Origin: Phallusia mammillata
Lineage: Eukaryota; Chordata; Ascidiacea; Phlebobranchia; Ascidiidae
Length of the DNA stretch: 64,000 nt
Direction of reading: 5' to 3'
Assembly: GCA_003260075.1 (NCBI GenBank)
Contig: QLIY01000138.1
Span: 48,633-112,632 of the forward strand
Below the pieces are notes generated by a model. It saw nothing but the letters and a program-made list of their open reading frames with translations. It made no database searches and had not been told where the DNA came from. Below are positions 11,936 to 22,629 of this stretch, in pieces (position 1 is the stretch's first letter; each line of letters opens with the position of its first letter). Made by a program: the position numbers and the translations under genes.

Positions 11936-12853
11936 TTAGCAATAACTTGTTAAACTTTGCTTTGCCAAATTCAAACCCCGCTCACTACTTGCAATATGTT
12001 CTCCCCGTTGTCTTCCCTCAGTTAAATCCTCAGCTGTTTTAAATACTTCGATTGCTTTTGTGTAATATTCAATTGCTTCTTTGATTCGTGAAGTTTTGAC
12101 AAAAACAGCACCAAGATTGTTCAACAAACCACCATACATTTTATACTTTGAACTTTCATTCCCGAACCTTGTTTCCATGAGTTCAAGTCCAAGTTTTATT
12201 GTTGTTTCCTTTGATGCTAAATCCCCGATGTAATGTTGACACCACTCAATGTTACACAAACACTCAACCTGCTTTAAACATCGAATTTCTTCGTTGATTT
12301 GAAGGTTGCGGATTTGCTGAACCATGTCACACATCAGTGGGATCACGTAATAGCGCACGATTTCCTTGTTTTTCGTCTTCGAAGACAATTTAGAATTTTT
12401 CACAAAAAGTTCGACGGTTTTTTCAATTTCCCACGCACACTCTGCCACACTTTTCGCTACAGCGGAGTGGGGATTTTTCTTTACATAGAAATTTGCAGCA
12501 ATACCCAAAAACAAAATGGCTTGCAAATATTTTCCGTCATTTCTACATTTCTTTCCCTTTTCTTCAAGGTTTTCCGCAGTGACCCCTGGTCCAATGACCT
12601 TGAAAGTTGTTGTTGTGTCTTTTTTGCTTTGTCATACTTTTTTGTTTTTAATAAATCAACATATTTTTGTGGGGGGGGGGGCCGTCATTTCTACATTTCT
12701 TTCCCTTTTCTTCAAGCTTTTCCGCAGTGACCCCTGGTTGACTGTCCAATGACCTTGAAAGTTGTTGTTTTGTCTTTTTTGCTTCGTCATACTTTTTTGT
12801 TTTTAATAAATCAACATATTTTTGTACGAACTGAATGAATCCGCCACTTTGAT
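11936..12853 (-). CDS. TPR-type C-terminal exon of kinase-linker-TPR gene copy 1
   Basis: Large last exon on the minus strand, from an acceptor (TTTAG) at 12854-12856 to a stop at 11936. The helical C-terminal part includes the TPR-like stretch GGLLNNLGAVF, then IKEAIEYYTKAIEVF, a signature of tetratricopeptide repeats (N-L-G...A...Y..A). This fold normally binds partner peptides. The exon is interrupted by a poly-G run at 12671-12681 flanked by two copies of the same 150-bp exon segment (KYVDLL...to...CRNDG), with a few differences between copies. This is best explained by two unmerged alleles, so the true exon would be about 160 bp shorter. It is homologous to the exon at 1-415. Its link to the kinase 15 kb upstream is inferred from the shared linker exons between. 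Confidence 0.6.
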
Positions 12854-14908
12854 CTAAATAAAAATGTAAGTGATTATGATCCCTAAATGGATATTGAGAT
12901 GTTTCAGTGTTAAGTAGATTACAGCTTTTGATTTTATGACTTTATAGTTTGCAATTCAATTTTCAAAAGGGCGTAAACGACGTAATCGAGCTCTAATGAA
13001 GTGAAACAATAATTAACAGTAAATATACGCGGGTAAAATTTTTTGAAACCATACCCATATCTAAATACGGGACAGGTGGGAGCCATACACGGAGACTGGG
13101 TGAAAGTTCACACATTTTTGCGTAAAACGGTGCTGCATAATTTGCGAATGTTGTGGCCATTTCTCCACTAAAGAAACAAGAAAGACATTTGCTTACTTTG
13201 AAATCATCGATTGACTTCTGGAAGAAATGTGTACCTTACTTTTTGGCAACCGAAACAGTTGATAACTGCAGTGCAAGACGGAAAGCAAACGACTACGAAA
13301 CTTAGTAGATGATGACGTCATAAACAGTAATGGCTGTTTGCAATAAATCGTTCTGGTAAGTTATTGATTAAGTAAGAAATTAAAATGGATTTTTGGGCTG
13401 GAGGGGGGGGGGGTTCCACTAAAGAAACAAGAAAGACATTTGCTTACTTTGAAATCATAGATTAACTTCTGAAAGAAATGTGTACCTTACTTTTGGCAAC
13501 CAAAACAGTTGATAACTGCAGTGCAAGACGGAAAGCAAACGACTACGAAAGGGGGGGGGGGGGGGGGGGGGGGTTGGTGAAAATAGGACTTGTGATGCGG
13601 CTGACGATAGCCCAAAGGTTGTGCACGCCTCGTCTCAAGCTCTGGGCTTTTCATGGTTTTGTTATTACTGATGTTGATGAGTGAACCTCTTACGCTGTGT
13701 GCAATGAAACTATGTAAATTGTATTCATGTGTTTTGTGAGTATAATAATACACAGCTATACTAAGAAACCGTTAGTGCCAGGATTGAAAGTGTTTTGTGC
13801 CGCCGAATCACCATAAATATAGGTGTTAAACTGTTTGCAATCGCCAGCAAAAGATTGTTATTTTGACGTACAAAATTAAAGAAATGTAGAAATGTTAAAA
13901 CCATGCAGTATAATGTGAAATGTCTAAACAAAAATTAATCCCATAAATTGAAGACTAATCGTTGTTGGCTTTTGTGAAGACAAATCGTTGTGTGTGTTAG
14001 CTAAAAAAAAGTCATTGAAGGGCCTTAATTCGCGTCATAACATTGTTTGGTTTCCAAAAGTGAACAAAACCAGTGGGGGGGGGGAAAATGTAGAAATGTT
14101 AAAATCATGCAGTATAATGTGAAATGTCAAAAAAGAAAAAAAATTAATCCCATAAAGTGAAGACAAATTGTTGTGTGTGTTAGCTAAATATGTGGCAAAA
14201 AAAGTCATTAAAGGGCCTCAATTCGCGTCATAACATTGTTTGGTTTCCAAAAGTGAACAAAACCAGTCCAAAAATAATTTGATGCCAAGTTTCATGGTTC
14301 ATAATGTTTTAAGTATCACTTGCCGCTAGACAAATATTTACTTGGGGGGGGGGGGCTCTGGGCGTAAAATTTGCACGACCAACCTTACAACAACATAAAG
14401 CTAGAACTAGTAAACTGACTGCCAGTCGACGGGGGCTTGCTATGTGCCGTTGACAACAAACAATAATATTGTTGACACCAGAATGATTTAAAAAATGCTC
14501 ATCGCTTTCGATATCATCATACAAGCCACGATAATTAGGGGGGGGGGGCAATGGAGGATTAACTTCCAAACCTTTTATCCAATGGAGGATTAACTTCCAA
14601 ACCTTTTATCCGCTCTGGGCATTTAGAAAACAAAATAGAAAATTTGAGGCGAAAGTTTTCGATCGATGTCATAATGTAAAAATATCAATGAACGGTGTCG
14701 AGACACAAAGCAAAATTTGCACGAACAACCTTACAACAACAAAAAGCTAGAACTAGTAAACTGACTGCCAGTCGACGGGGGATTGATATGTGCCGTTGAC
14801 AACAAACAATTCTATTGTTAACACCAGGATGAATTTAAAAAAATGCTCATCGCTTTCGATATCATCATACAAGCCACGATAATTATGTGCAACGTGTTTA
14901 TTTTTGAT
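12854..14908. other. Intronic sequence with several duplicated allele joins
   Basis: No exon is recognised. Blocks are repeated around poly-G runs: about 13164-13300 again at 13415-13550 (G runs 13403-13413 and 13551-13573), about 13880-14070 again at 14088-14270 (14075-14084), and sequence around 14340-14600 again at 14580-14900 (14344-14355 and 14538-14548). The stretch from 14280 also resembles 21370 onward, so a larger segmental duplication of the linker region underlies these joins. Confidence 0.6.
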
Positions 14909-16289
14909 TGGTTTACCTGCAGGTTGCTGTGGTGATGTGCTGCTGGAATGAGCGATTTCCTCTCGTGGTGCAGTGGGGCGTTTGTCATCACTTTGTCTGA
15001 CTTGATCAAAAAATGTAAAAAAGCTGCATATTTAGTGAAAATTTATATCCAACAATGTGACCAATAACATATCTAGGATAACAACAAGTTCTAACAAGTC
15101 AGTGTATCTTATACCCGGTTTCTGTGACTTGCTACTGGAGGGGGGGGGGGGGTGAGGCTGTATGTGCTCTCGTGCGCCCGTTGGTGGTTTGCTTGACCGT
15201 CCCGCGTTGCCGACCGATGTATTAGAGGGTACTAAAAAATTTAACATTTACAAAATTGAAAAATGATACCGACATCACAACAGAGAGCGGTACGAGGACA
15301 TAACAAATAAGTCCGCACAAATACATAACAAATAAAGTCAGCACAAAATAAAATATAGTTATTATAGTTAAACAAAATTTTTTTATTATTGTCCATTTTT
15401 GTATTGTTCTATCAAATCAAAACTAAACATATATGACCTCATAAAATGTAACACCCTTCAAAAACAAAATCGATGTTTGTGTCTACGGGTAATAGTTGGT
15501 TTTATCAAATAGATTGATTTACAACATGATAGTTTGAAGAAATTTCTTCACGACTACTGACAATGTACCAATTGTTTTACTTAAATTTGAATTTTTTCCG
15601 GTTTGAATCCAACCGAACGTCTAAGGCTTTGTTTAAAACCAAAAGCTGAGATCCTACCATTACAACAGTGGCTTTTAAATATTTTTTACGTGTTTGTTTG
15701 TGATTGGTTTACCTGCAGGTTGCTGTGGTGATGTGCTGGAATGGGAAATTTCGTTGACCAAGGTTCTTGCAGGCCTTGTTTGATCTAAACACAACGAAAA
15801 ACTTTAAAATCGTTTTTGGTAAAACTTTGTTAACTTCTTTACCAAGGTGCTGCGATCTGCTACTGGTGGGAATATTTCGTTGTTGAGAAGAAGATGATGT
15901 TTGCTCTTGAGCGCCCCCTGTTGGTTCACGCGCGTGTTGCTGTGGTGAGGGGGGGGGGCTGTTTGTGTCTACGGGTAATAATTGTTTTTATCAAATAGAT
16001 TGATTTACAACATGAGAGTTTGAAGAAATTTCTTCACGACTACTAACAATGTACCAATTGTTTTACTTAAATTTGAATTTTTTCCGGTTTGAAGGGGGGG
16101 GGGCACTACGGTACTTGCAGGGTTGCGGGGATCTAAACATAAAGGCGAGCTCAGAATGCGCCTAAAACATGATGGTGTTTATATTCCACAACCTGGCGCA
16201 AACACAGCAGATTAGCTTTTTTATTTTATTTTACCCGGGTGCCTAGGTTGGGAGGTTTCCCTTGAAACTTCCACACATGATGTTTTCGG

Positions 16290-16357
<68 letters not shown>

Positions 16358-16537
16358 GGTACTTGCAGGATTGCGGGGATCTAAACATAATGATGAGCTT
16401 AGAATGCGCCTAAAACATGATGGTGTTTATATTCCACAACTTGGCGCAAATACAGCAGATTAGCTTTTTTATTTTATTTTACCCGGGTGCTGAGGTTGGG
16501 AGGTTTCCCTTGAAACTTCCACACATGATGTTTTCGG

Positions 16538-16636
<99 letters not shown>

Positions 16637-17112
16637 ACACAAAATTATCGGTCACAAAGCGACTGTTAATTTTATGTGGATAACTGCAAGTTCAAACGGG
16701 TCAATGTATCTCATACCCGGCTGCTGTGACCTGCTACTGGTGGGAATTTCTCCTTGTGGGAGAGATAATACTTGCTCTTGAGCGCCCACTGTTGGATCAT
16801 GCGCTTGTTGCTGTGGTGATGTGCTGGAATGGGGAACTTCTTTGACCAGGGTTCTTGCAGGCCTTGTTTGATCTAAACACAACGAAAAACTTGGAAAGTC
16901 GTTTTTTTTTTATTTAAAAACTTTTTACCAAAATGCTGCGATCTGCTACTGGGGGGAATTTCTCTTTGTTGAGAAGAAGGTGACACTTGCTCTTGAGCGG
17001 CCCCTGTTGGTTCACGCGCGTGTTGCTGTGGTGATTTGCTGGAATGGAAACTTTCCTCTGTAGATTCGGTTGAGCGTTTGATTACAGTACTTGCAGAATT
17101 GAGGGGATCTAA
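14909..17112 (-). CDS. Repeated linker exons, cluster 3 (kinase-linker-TPR gene copy 1)
   Basis: Several minus-strand exons separated by short introns. They lie at about 14910-15005, 15110-15235, 15700-15785, 15840-15950, 16700-16872 and 16930-17110. They encode variants of the same Ser/Thr/Gln/Pro-rich modules: TRPARTLVKEVPHSS, GAQEQVLSLPQGEIPTSSR, SQQPGMRY, STESTEESFHSSKSPQQ. Each ends in a donor of the type CTGCAG|GTAAACC or GG|GTA. They resemble clusters at 21.7-22.6 kb and 25.5-27.2 kb. The modules are probably disordered spacer sequence between kinase and TPR region. Long poly-G tracts at 16292-16355 and 16540-16634 and several short ones break the cluster and duplicate parts, so exact exon count is uncertain. 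Confidence 0.5.
16292..16634. other. Two long poly-G tracts flanked by duplicated sequence
   Basis: G runs at 16292-16355 (64) and 16540-16634 (95). The roughly 180 bp before each tract (from CTTGCAGG to TTTTCGGTTG) are near-identical copies, which is the allele-join pattern seen throughout the window. Confidence 0.8.
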
Positions 17113-17220
17113 ACACAAAGGTGAGCTTAGAATGTGCTTAAACCATGTTTGTGTTCATATTCCACTAGTTAGCGCGAACACAGTCGATTAGATTTTCAAT
17201 TTCTTATACGCGGGTGCTGC

Positions 17221-18323
17221 GGCCCCAAGCGCGCGGCGGAGGTTATTGAAAACTTAAAATGCGCCTGTTAAACGACAGACAGTACGTGGAGCTCATTAAG
17301 AAACAATTGGCGATTATACCCAAGCCAACACTGCGAATCACGATAACCCTCACACTCAGTGGGATGGCCTTAAAGCTGTTATTCGCGGCGCATCAATTGG
17401 TTTTAGCGCAAGGGCGAAAAAGGAAAACACCGCACGTCAAAACGAACTCGAACTATCTATAAAGGGGGGGGGGAGCGATTATACCCAAACCAACACTGCG
17501 AATCACGACAACCCTCACACTCAGTGGGATGGTCGCGGCGAATCAATTGGTTTTAGCGCAAGGGTGAAAAAGGAAAACACCGCACGTCAAAACGAACTCG
17601 AACTATCTATAAAAGCGATTGAAGACGAATTAGTTCGCGGTAATACTCCTGCAGATCCGGTAATACTCCTGCAGAACTTAAACCTCCCTAAGTTAAAATC
17701 GACACAGTTTAAAAAAAGCGATAACCCTATTACTCAAGAAAACATGTGTGGTACAATTCACAAAGTGCAAAGAAAAGTGCCTGAGCCTGGCCGGTTTGCC
17801 GGCCGAATTTTATCAGACATTCTGGCCGGATATTAAACCCTACTTGCCGATGCCTGGTGTACAAGTGATAAGAGGGGAAAAAAGAAAAAAATTCTTGAGA
17901 AAAATTAAAAGAAAGTGATCCCAAGGAGCTATTAAATCTTTTTACCGTGAACCTTAAAGTGAAAATAGTACTAGTTTTATAAAAGATGACTTCAACATGG
18001 AAAAACATTTGGTGGTTTTAAAGAAAAAAAAGGGGGGGGGGCGATGCCTGGTCCTACACTAAAAAAATTGGTAAATTTAGTCCAAGCCAAACTAAAGAAG
18101 TCGTTACTCTCATCCCCAAACCGAGAAAAGACCCGCTAACCACAACTAATTACCGACCTAACTCCTATGTAACACAATAAAATAACGACAAAAGTCATTA
18201 ACAATATGATTAAATCTCATATCGAGGATTTAATTGGCGAAGATCAAAATGGTTTTATGAAAGGAAGGTATATCAGCGATAACCTTCGCGTGCTCTTTGA
18301 CATCATGGATAGTTGTGATTTTT
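17221..18323 (+). mobile_element. L1-like LINE fragment (endonuclease C-terminus to reverse transcriptase)
   Basis: Plus-strand frames show the sequence that joins the endonuclease and reverse transcriptase of L1-type non-LTR elements: LLND, then W..LKAVIRG, with a Lys/Glu-rich helix after it. At about 18080-18320 the RT fingers follow: VTLIPKPRKDP, NYRP, and further on DQNGFMKGRYISDN. The frame is broken by stops and shifts, so the element is dead. A poly-G run at 17464-17473 separates two copies of the WDGLKA region, and another at 18032-18041 a second join. No 5' end, poly-A tail or target duplication was found. It lies in an intron of the minus-strand kinase-linker gene, antisense to it. 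Confidence 0.75.
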
Positions 18324-18558
18324 GGGGGGGGGGGTGATCGTTTCCGCACCATTTTTTTCAATAAAGAGGAGGGGAAAAAGTGCTAGGAAAAAAGAGAAAG
18401 GAAGATATGTCCTGAAACTTTGAGGTGAAAAAAGAGGAGGAAAAAATGCCGTCCTAAGAATAAAAATGTGGAGTGGAAAATGGGTACAAGTGATAAGAGG
18501 GGAAAAAAGAAAAAAAATTCTTGAGAAAAATTAAAAGAAAGTGATCCCAAGGAGCTAT

Positions 18559-18609
<51 letters not shown>
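18324..18609. other. Purine-rich junction sequence and long poly-G tract
   Basis: Between the LINE and the Polinton-like remnant. The segment 18480-18558 repeats 17859-17936. A G run at 18559-18609 follows. Confidence 0.6.
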
Positions 18610-18611
<2 letters not shown>

Positions 18612-18612
18612 T

Positions 18613-19064
18613 GGTGTTGCGGCGAGTGGCAATCGGCCTACCAGAGCATCAGTGGTGTAGATTTTGTGAAGGGCTTTGCCATAGACTTAAATACCTCTGA
18701 GCGGAACTTGCTTGTGATTGATGATTTCATAAGTGAGTGTAATACAAATGTAACAAACCTGTTTACAAAGGGGTGTCACAAGAAAAAATGTGAGTGTCAT
18801 GTATATGGTCCAAAACATCTTTGATAAGGGAAAAGAGCACCGCACTATCAGCTTGAACGCTCATTCCTTGGTGGTATTCAAAAAAACAAGAGATGCTACT
18901 CAACTCATTCACCATGCAAAACAAGTATTTCCTGGGCGGCATATAGCAACGCTACCTCCCACGCACACGGTTATTTGCTTCTTGACTTCAAGCAGTCCAC
19001 CCCGGAAAAGTTTCGGCTCAAAAGTAACATCTTCCGCGGCGAGACGCAGTTTGTTTGGGTAGCA
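18613..19064 (+). pseudogene. Polinton/Maverick-like packaging ATPase remnant
   Basis: Plus-strand reading frames, broken by at least one stop and one frameshift, show the C-terminal half of an FtsK/HerA-type packaging ATPase as carried by Polinton-like elements: LLVIDDFISE (Walker B region), NLFTKGCHKK, SVMYMVQNIFDKG, RTISLNAHSLVVFK, and a tail reading LLDFKQSTPEKF. In intact elements this enzyme pumps DNA into the capsid. The N-terminal Walker A half is not present after the poly-G tract ending at 18609. The assignment rests on motif recognition, not a search. Confidence 0.7.
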
Positions 19065-19129
19065 AAGTAAAATGTCCAAACGTCTTTGTCGACAAGCTCC
19101 CCTACTGCCAACCTTGTGCAACGCCTAAC

Positions 19130-20010
19130 CCAAGCTTGTCCATGCGATTATAAAGCGTGCTGATCACGATTTGATTAACCCCATTTTTGAATGCTACCAC
19201 AACGTTTTAATAGGCAACGTAAACCTCAACGAGTGAACGGGGAAAACTTCGACGCCACAAGAACGGATTTCGTAAAATGGGAAAAAAATCCACGAGCCTA
19301 AAGCGAAAACCCAAAATTATCCAGCGCGGAGGATTTTTGTCCGCCTAATTGGCACCCTTAATCGGGACTGAATTTCCAGCAATTACGGGATTGCTAGGAG
19401 GAAAGTAGAAATGAAAAAAGTTCAAAAACTCGCCCTGGTCGATCCTCGAGTTTTAAAAGCCCTTTAAGAAACGAAACCCATACTGTCAACTCTAATTGAA
19501 AATACTATGAGTGATCTGGATAAAGCTATGAACCAAATAGTCGACGGACCTGGGGAGCTGGAGTCGGGGGGGGGGGAAGTGGAAAGTAAAACTGTACAAC
19601 CAAGCGCTTCAACGATGAACTTATCAATACGCCATTAATCGTTTCGGTGGTCGACAGAGCGAAACACGAAAACAAGAAAGCTTCGAAATAAACAAGAGAA
19701 AGCAGGAGATTGTCAAGCACATCATCGCCTCTGCACCAAAGACTTTCAAGCTAAAAGCGGAACGAATTATGCGTTTGGAGAAGGAAGTCCCAATGTCGAC
19801 TTTGAACCATCAGGACAGCTAGTTGTGAACGGTGAAACGGTCTAAAGGAGTAACATCGAAGACCTGGTCCACGACATCATTCGCAAGACGGTGAAAACAG
19901 GAGGTCCTATTGGATGGGATCGGTTCATGACGACTTTACACCAGGCCAACGTTCCTAAAACTTTGCTTGGAAATATAAGAAGTGATGGTGACATCTTACA
20001 GGTACCAGTT
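19130..20010 (+). pseudogene. Polinton-like element, capsid-region ORF remnants
   Basis: Three short plus-strand stretches fit small ORFs that follow the ATPase in Polinton-like elements. About 19140-19410: a basic segment with IIQRGGFLSA and a hydrophobic Gly-rich end. About 19411-19600: starts MKKVQKLALVDPRVL. About 19690-20000: IVKHIIASAPKTF, then DLVHDII and NVPKTLLGN. All frames carry stops or shifts. A poly-G at 19566-19576 interrupts the second. The functions of these ORFs are poorly defined; grouping them with the ATPase comes from position and recalled family patterns. Confidence 0.5.
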
Positions 20011-20036
20011 GTTTCTCCACGCAAGCGGAACGGATG

Positions 20037-20760
20037 NCTTGCAGTATTCCATTACAATGCCCCCACAGTAGCGAGCAACAGTAGTGCTCGTTTTTATCCC
20101 CAAAACACGGTCACACACTTTGTCACGCAGCTTCCTTACGCGATCGCATAGGAATCGGGTCCAATAAACTCGGTTTAGTCCCCTTGTCAAACAATTCGTC
20201 AGTAAGAAGTCGACTTCAAAAAATTCTTTTTCTGAATGTCACAACCAGTAAACCCCAAGTTAGGCAATGTTATATGACGTCATAAGTGTACAATGCGTTA
20301 ATGTGGTACTGTTGTTTGTATTCATATTTATTCTATGAATACAGTTGAACTGGAAGGAACTATTTTGGGGGGGGGGACACCTATACACTCCACAGTAGCG
20401 AGCAACAGTAGTGCTCGTTTTTATCCCCAAAACACGGTCACACACTTTGTCACGCAGCTTCCTTACGCGATCGCATAGGAATCGGGTCCAATAAACTCGG
20501 TTTAGTCCCCTTGTCAAACAATTCGCCAGTAAGAAATCGACTTCAAAAAATTCTTTTTTTGAATGTCACAACCAGTAAACCCCAAGTTAGGCAATGCTAT
20601 ATGACGTCATAAGTGTACAATGCGTTAATGTGGTACTGTTGTTTATATTCATATTTATTCTATGAATACAGTTGAACTGGAAGGAACTATTTTTGGTTAT
20701 CTCCAAACGCTGTCCTTGAGAAAAGTTGCGCACGTCGCACTTGTGTGTCTAATTGCAAAC
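20037..20760. other. Chimeric join and duplicated non-coding block
   Basis: A single N at 20037 joins the Polinton remnant to a 25-bp piece identical to part of the kinase exon (compare 28257-28281). Then about 20064-20366 is repeated at 20393-20697 around a poly-G at 20367-20376. No gene is called; the minus-strand ORFs here are duplicates of one another with no known motif. Confidence 0.6.
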
Positions 20761-20816
20761 TATTGACGAGTTTTAGGTTTTGATCAATCTTTGTTTGGTC
20801 GGGTATTCACTATAGC

Positions 20817-21060
20817 TCGGGCATGTGCGATGTTACCGATGGCTTATCTACATTGTACGTTTGCACTGACATCATTCAGCAGAGGGTTGTGGGAGATGTT
20901 TTGGTCCCACTTTTGGAGACCATACCCGCTCAGGGACGTAGAGGACAAACACAGTTTCAGTGGGTTTTTTCGCCCCGAGTACCACCCTGTTCGCGTTCGG
21001 TCCTTTTCCATTGAAATCGATATAAAAGATGATGTGCGTATCAATCTATAAAAGATGACA
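20817..21060 (+). pseudogene. Polinton-like minor-capsid-type protein, C-terminal remnant
   Basis: Plus-strand frame with LSTLYVCTDIIQQRVVGDV, LVPLLETIPAQG and, after frameshifts, IEIDIKDD. This matches the conserved C-terminal pattern (YVYxDI...VGD...PLLR...IEIDIxDD) of a capsid-associated protein found in many metazoan Polinton-like elements. Stop codons and shifts show it is inactive. It is in the same orientation as, and about 2 kb downstream of, the ATPase remnant, so both probably come from one insertion. Confidence 0.6.
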
Positions 21061-21689
21061 TCCTGTATCTTTTTAGAGTGGGCGCGTGATAGCGACAATT
21101 CACTTCCGCAAGTGACCTTTCAAACTGCAGCATGCGCCGACACCTTTAAAAGTATAGCATGCGCAGACACAATAAACGAACAAAACAAAAAAAGCCTGGG
21201 GGGGGGGCTTCACTTCCGCAAGTGACCTCTCAAACTGCAGCATGCGCCGACACCTTTCAAAGTATAGCATGCGCAGACACAATAAACGAACAAAACAAAA
21301 AAGCCTCAATTCACGTCATAACATTGTTTGCTTTCCACAAGTTAACATAAATCAAACCTTAAAAGATTTGACGGTTCATAATGTTTTAAGTATCACTTGC
21401 CGCTAGACAAATATTTACTTTTTAACAAACTGCTTTGTGTATTCAGAAAACAAAATAGAAAATTTGTGGCGAAAGTTTTTGATCGATGTCATGATGTATA
21501 AACATCAATGATCGGTGTCGAGACACAAAGTAAAATTTGCACGAACAACCTTACAACAACAAAAAGCTAGAATTAGTAAAGTAACTTCCAGTTGACGGGG
21601 CATGTGCCGTTGACAACAAACAATTCTATTGTTAACACCAGAATGATTTAAAAAAATGCTCATCGCTTTCGATACCAGCACACAAGCTC
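21061..21689. other. Non-coding, duplicated around a poly-G join
   Basis: The block 21090-21195 is repeated at 21208-21305 around a G run (21198-21207). From 21360 the sequence parallels 14280 onward. Confidence 0.6.
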
Positions 21690-22625
21690 CGATAATTATG
21701 TGACTTAGTGATTGGTTTACCTGCAGGTTGCTGCGGTGATGTGCTGCTGGAATGAGCAATTTCTTCTTGTGGTGCAGTTGGGCGTTTTTCATTACCGTGT
21801 CTGATAAAGTTAGCTAAACAAAAATATAACAAGCGAAAAAGTTCGTTCGATGAAAACTTCAAGTTCATTGGAATTGTTTCCATGTGACCAATAACATATC
21901 TGGGATAACAACAAGTTCTATCAAGTCAATGTATCTCATACCCGGTTTCTGTGACTTGCTACTGGAGGGAATTTCTCCTTGTTGAGAAGGGGGCTGTGTT
22001 TGCTCTTGTGCGCTAGCTGGTGGTTTGTTTGACCGCCTCGCGTTGCCGACTGATGTTATAGAGGGTCGTAAGAAATTTAACATTGGCAAAATTTAATGAT
22101 AAAATGATACAGGCTTATCACAACAGAGAGCGCGTACAAATACAAAATAAATTAATCCGCCCAAATTAGAATGTAGTTGTAACCAAATGTCACCTAATAG
22201 AGTATGCATTTCCGCCGTTTGTTTACAAATAATTCATCAGTATTATTATTATTATTATTTTTGTACTATTGTCTTTTTATAAAATCAAAACTAAACATAT
22301 ATGATTACGTCATCAGATATATTACACCCTCCAAAACCAAATTGGCTGTTTGTGTCCACGGTTAATAGTTCGTTTTCTCAAATACATTGACTTACAACAT
22401 GAGAGTTGAAAGAAATTTGTTCCCAATTAGTTGGATTTTTCCGTTCATATTCAACCGACTGTGTAAGGCTTTGTTTAAAACCAAAACCTGGGATCTTACC
22501 AATACAATGGCTTTTAAATATTTTTCACGTGTTTATTTGTGATTGATTTACCTCCAGGTTGCTGTGGTGATGTGCTGGAATGGGTAGTTTCTTTGACCAA
22601 GGTTCTTGCAGGTCTTGTTTGATCT
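21690..22625 (-). CDS. Repeated linker exons, cluster 2
   Basis: Minus-strand exons at about 21720-21815, 21905-22075 and 22550-22625, each resembling exons of the 14.9-17.1 kb cluster. They encode PQEEIAHSSSTSPQQPAG, then SVGNARRSNKPPASAQEQ with GEIPSSSKSQKPGMRY, and TRPARTLVKE. The exon pair with its introns (21370-22640) parallels 14280-15800, so the gene's spacer grew by segmental duplication of exon groups. Reading frames within the exons are open, unlike the transposon remnants beside them. Confidence 0.5.
22241..22259. repeat. TAT/ATT microsatellite
   Basis: Six to seven uninterrupted TAT units inside an intron. Confidence 0.9.
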
Positions 22626-22629
22626 AAAC

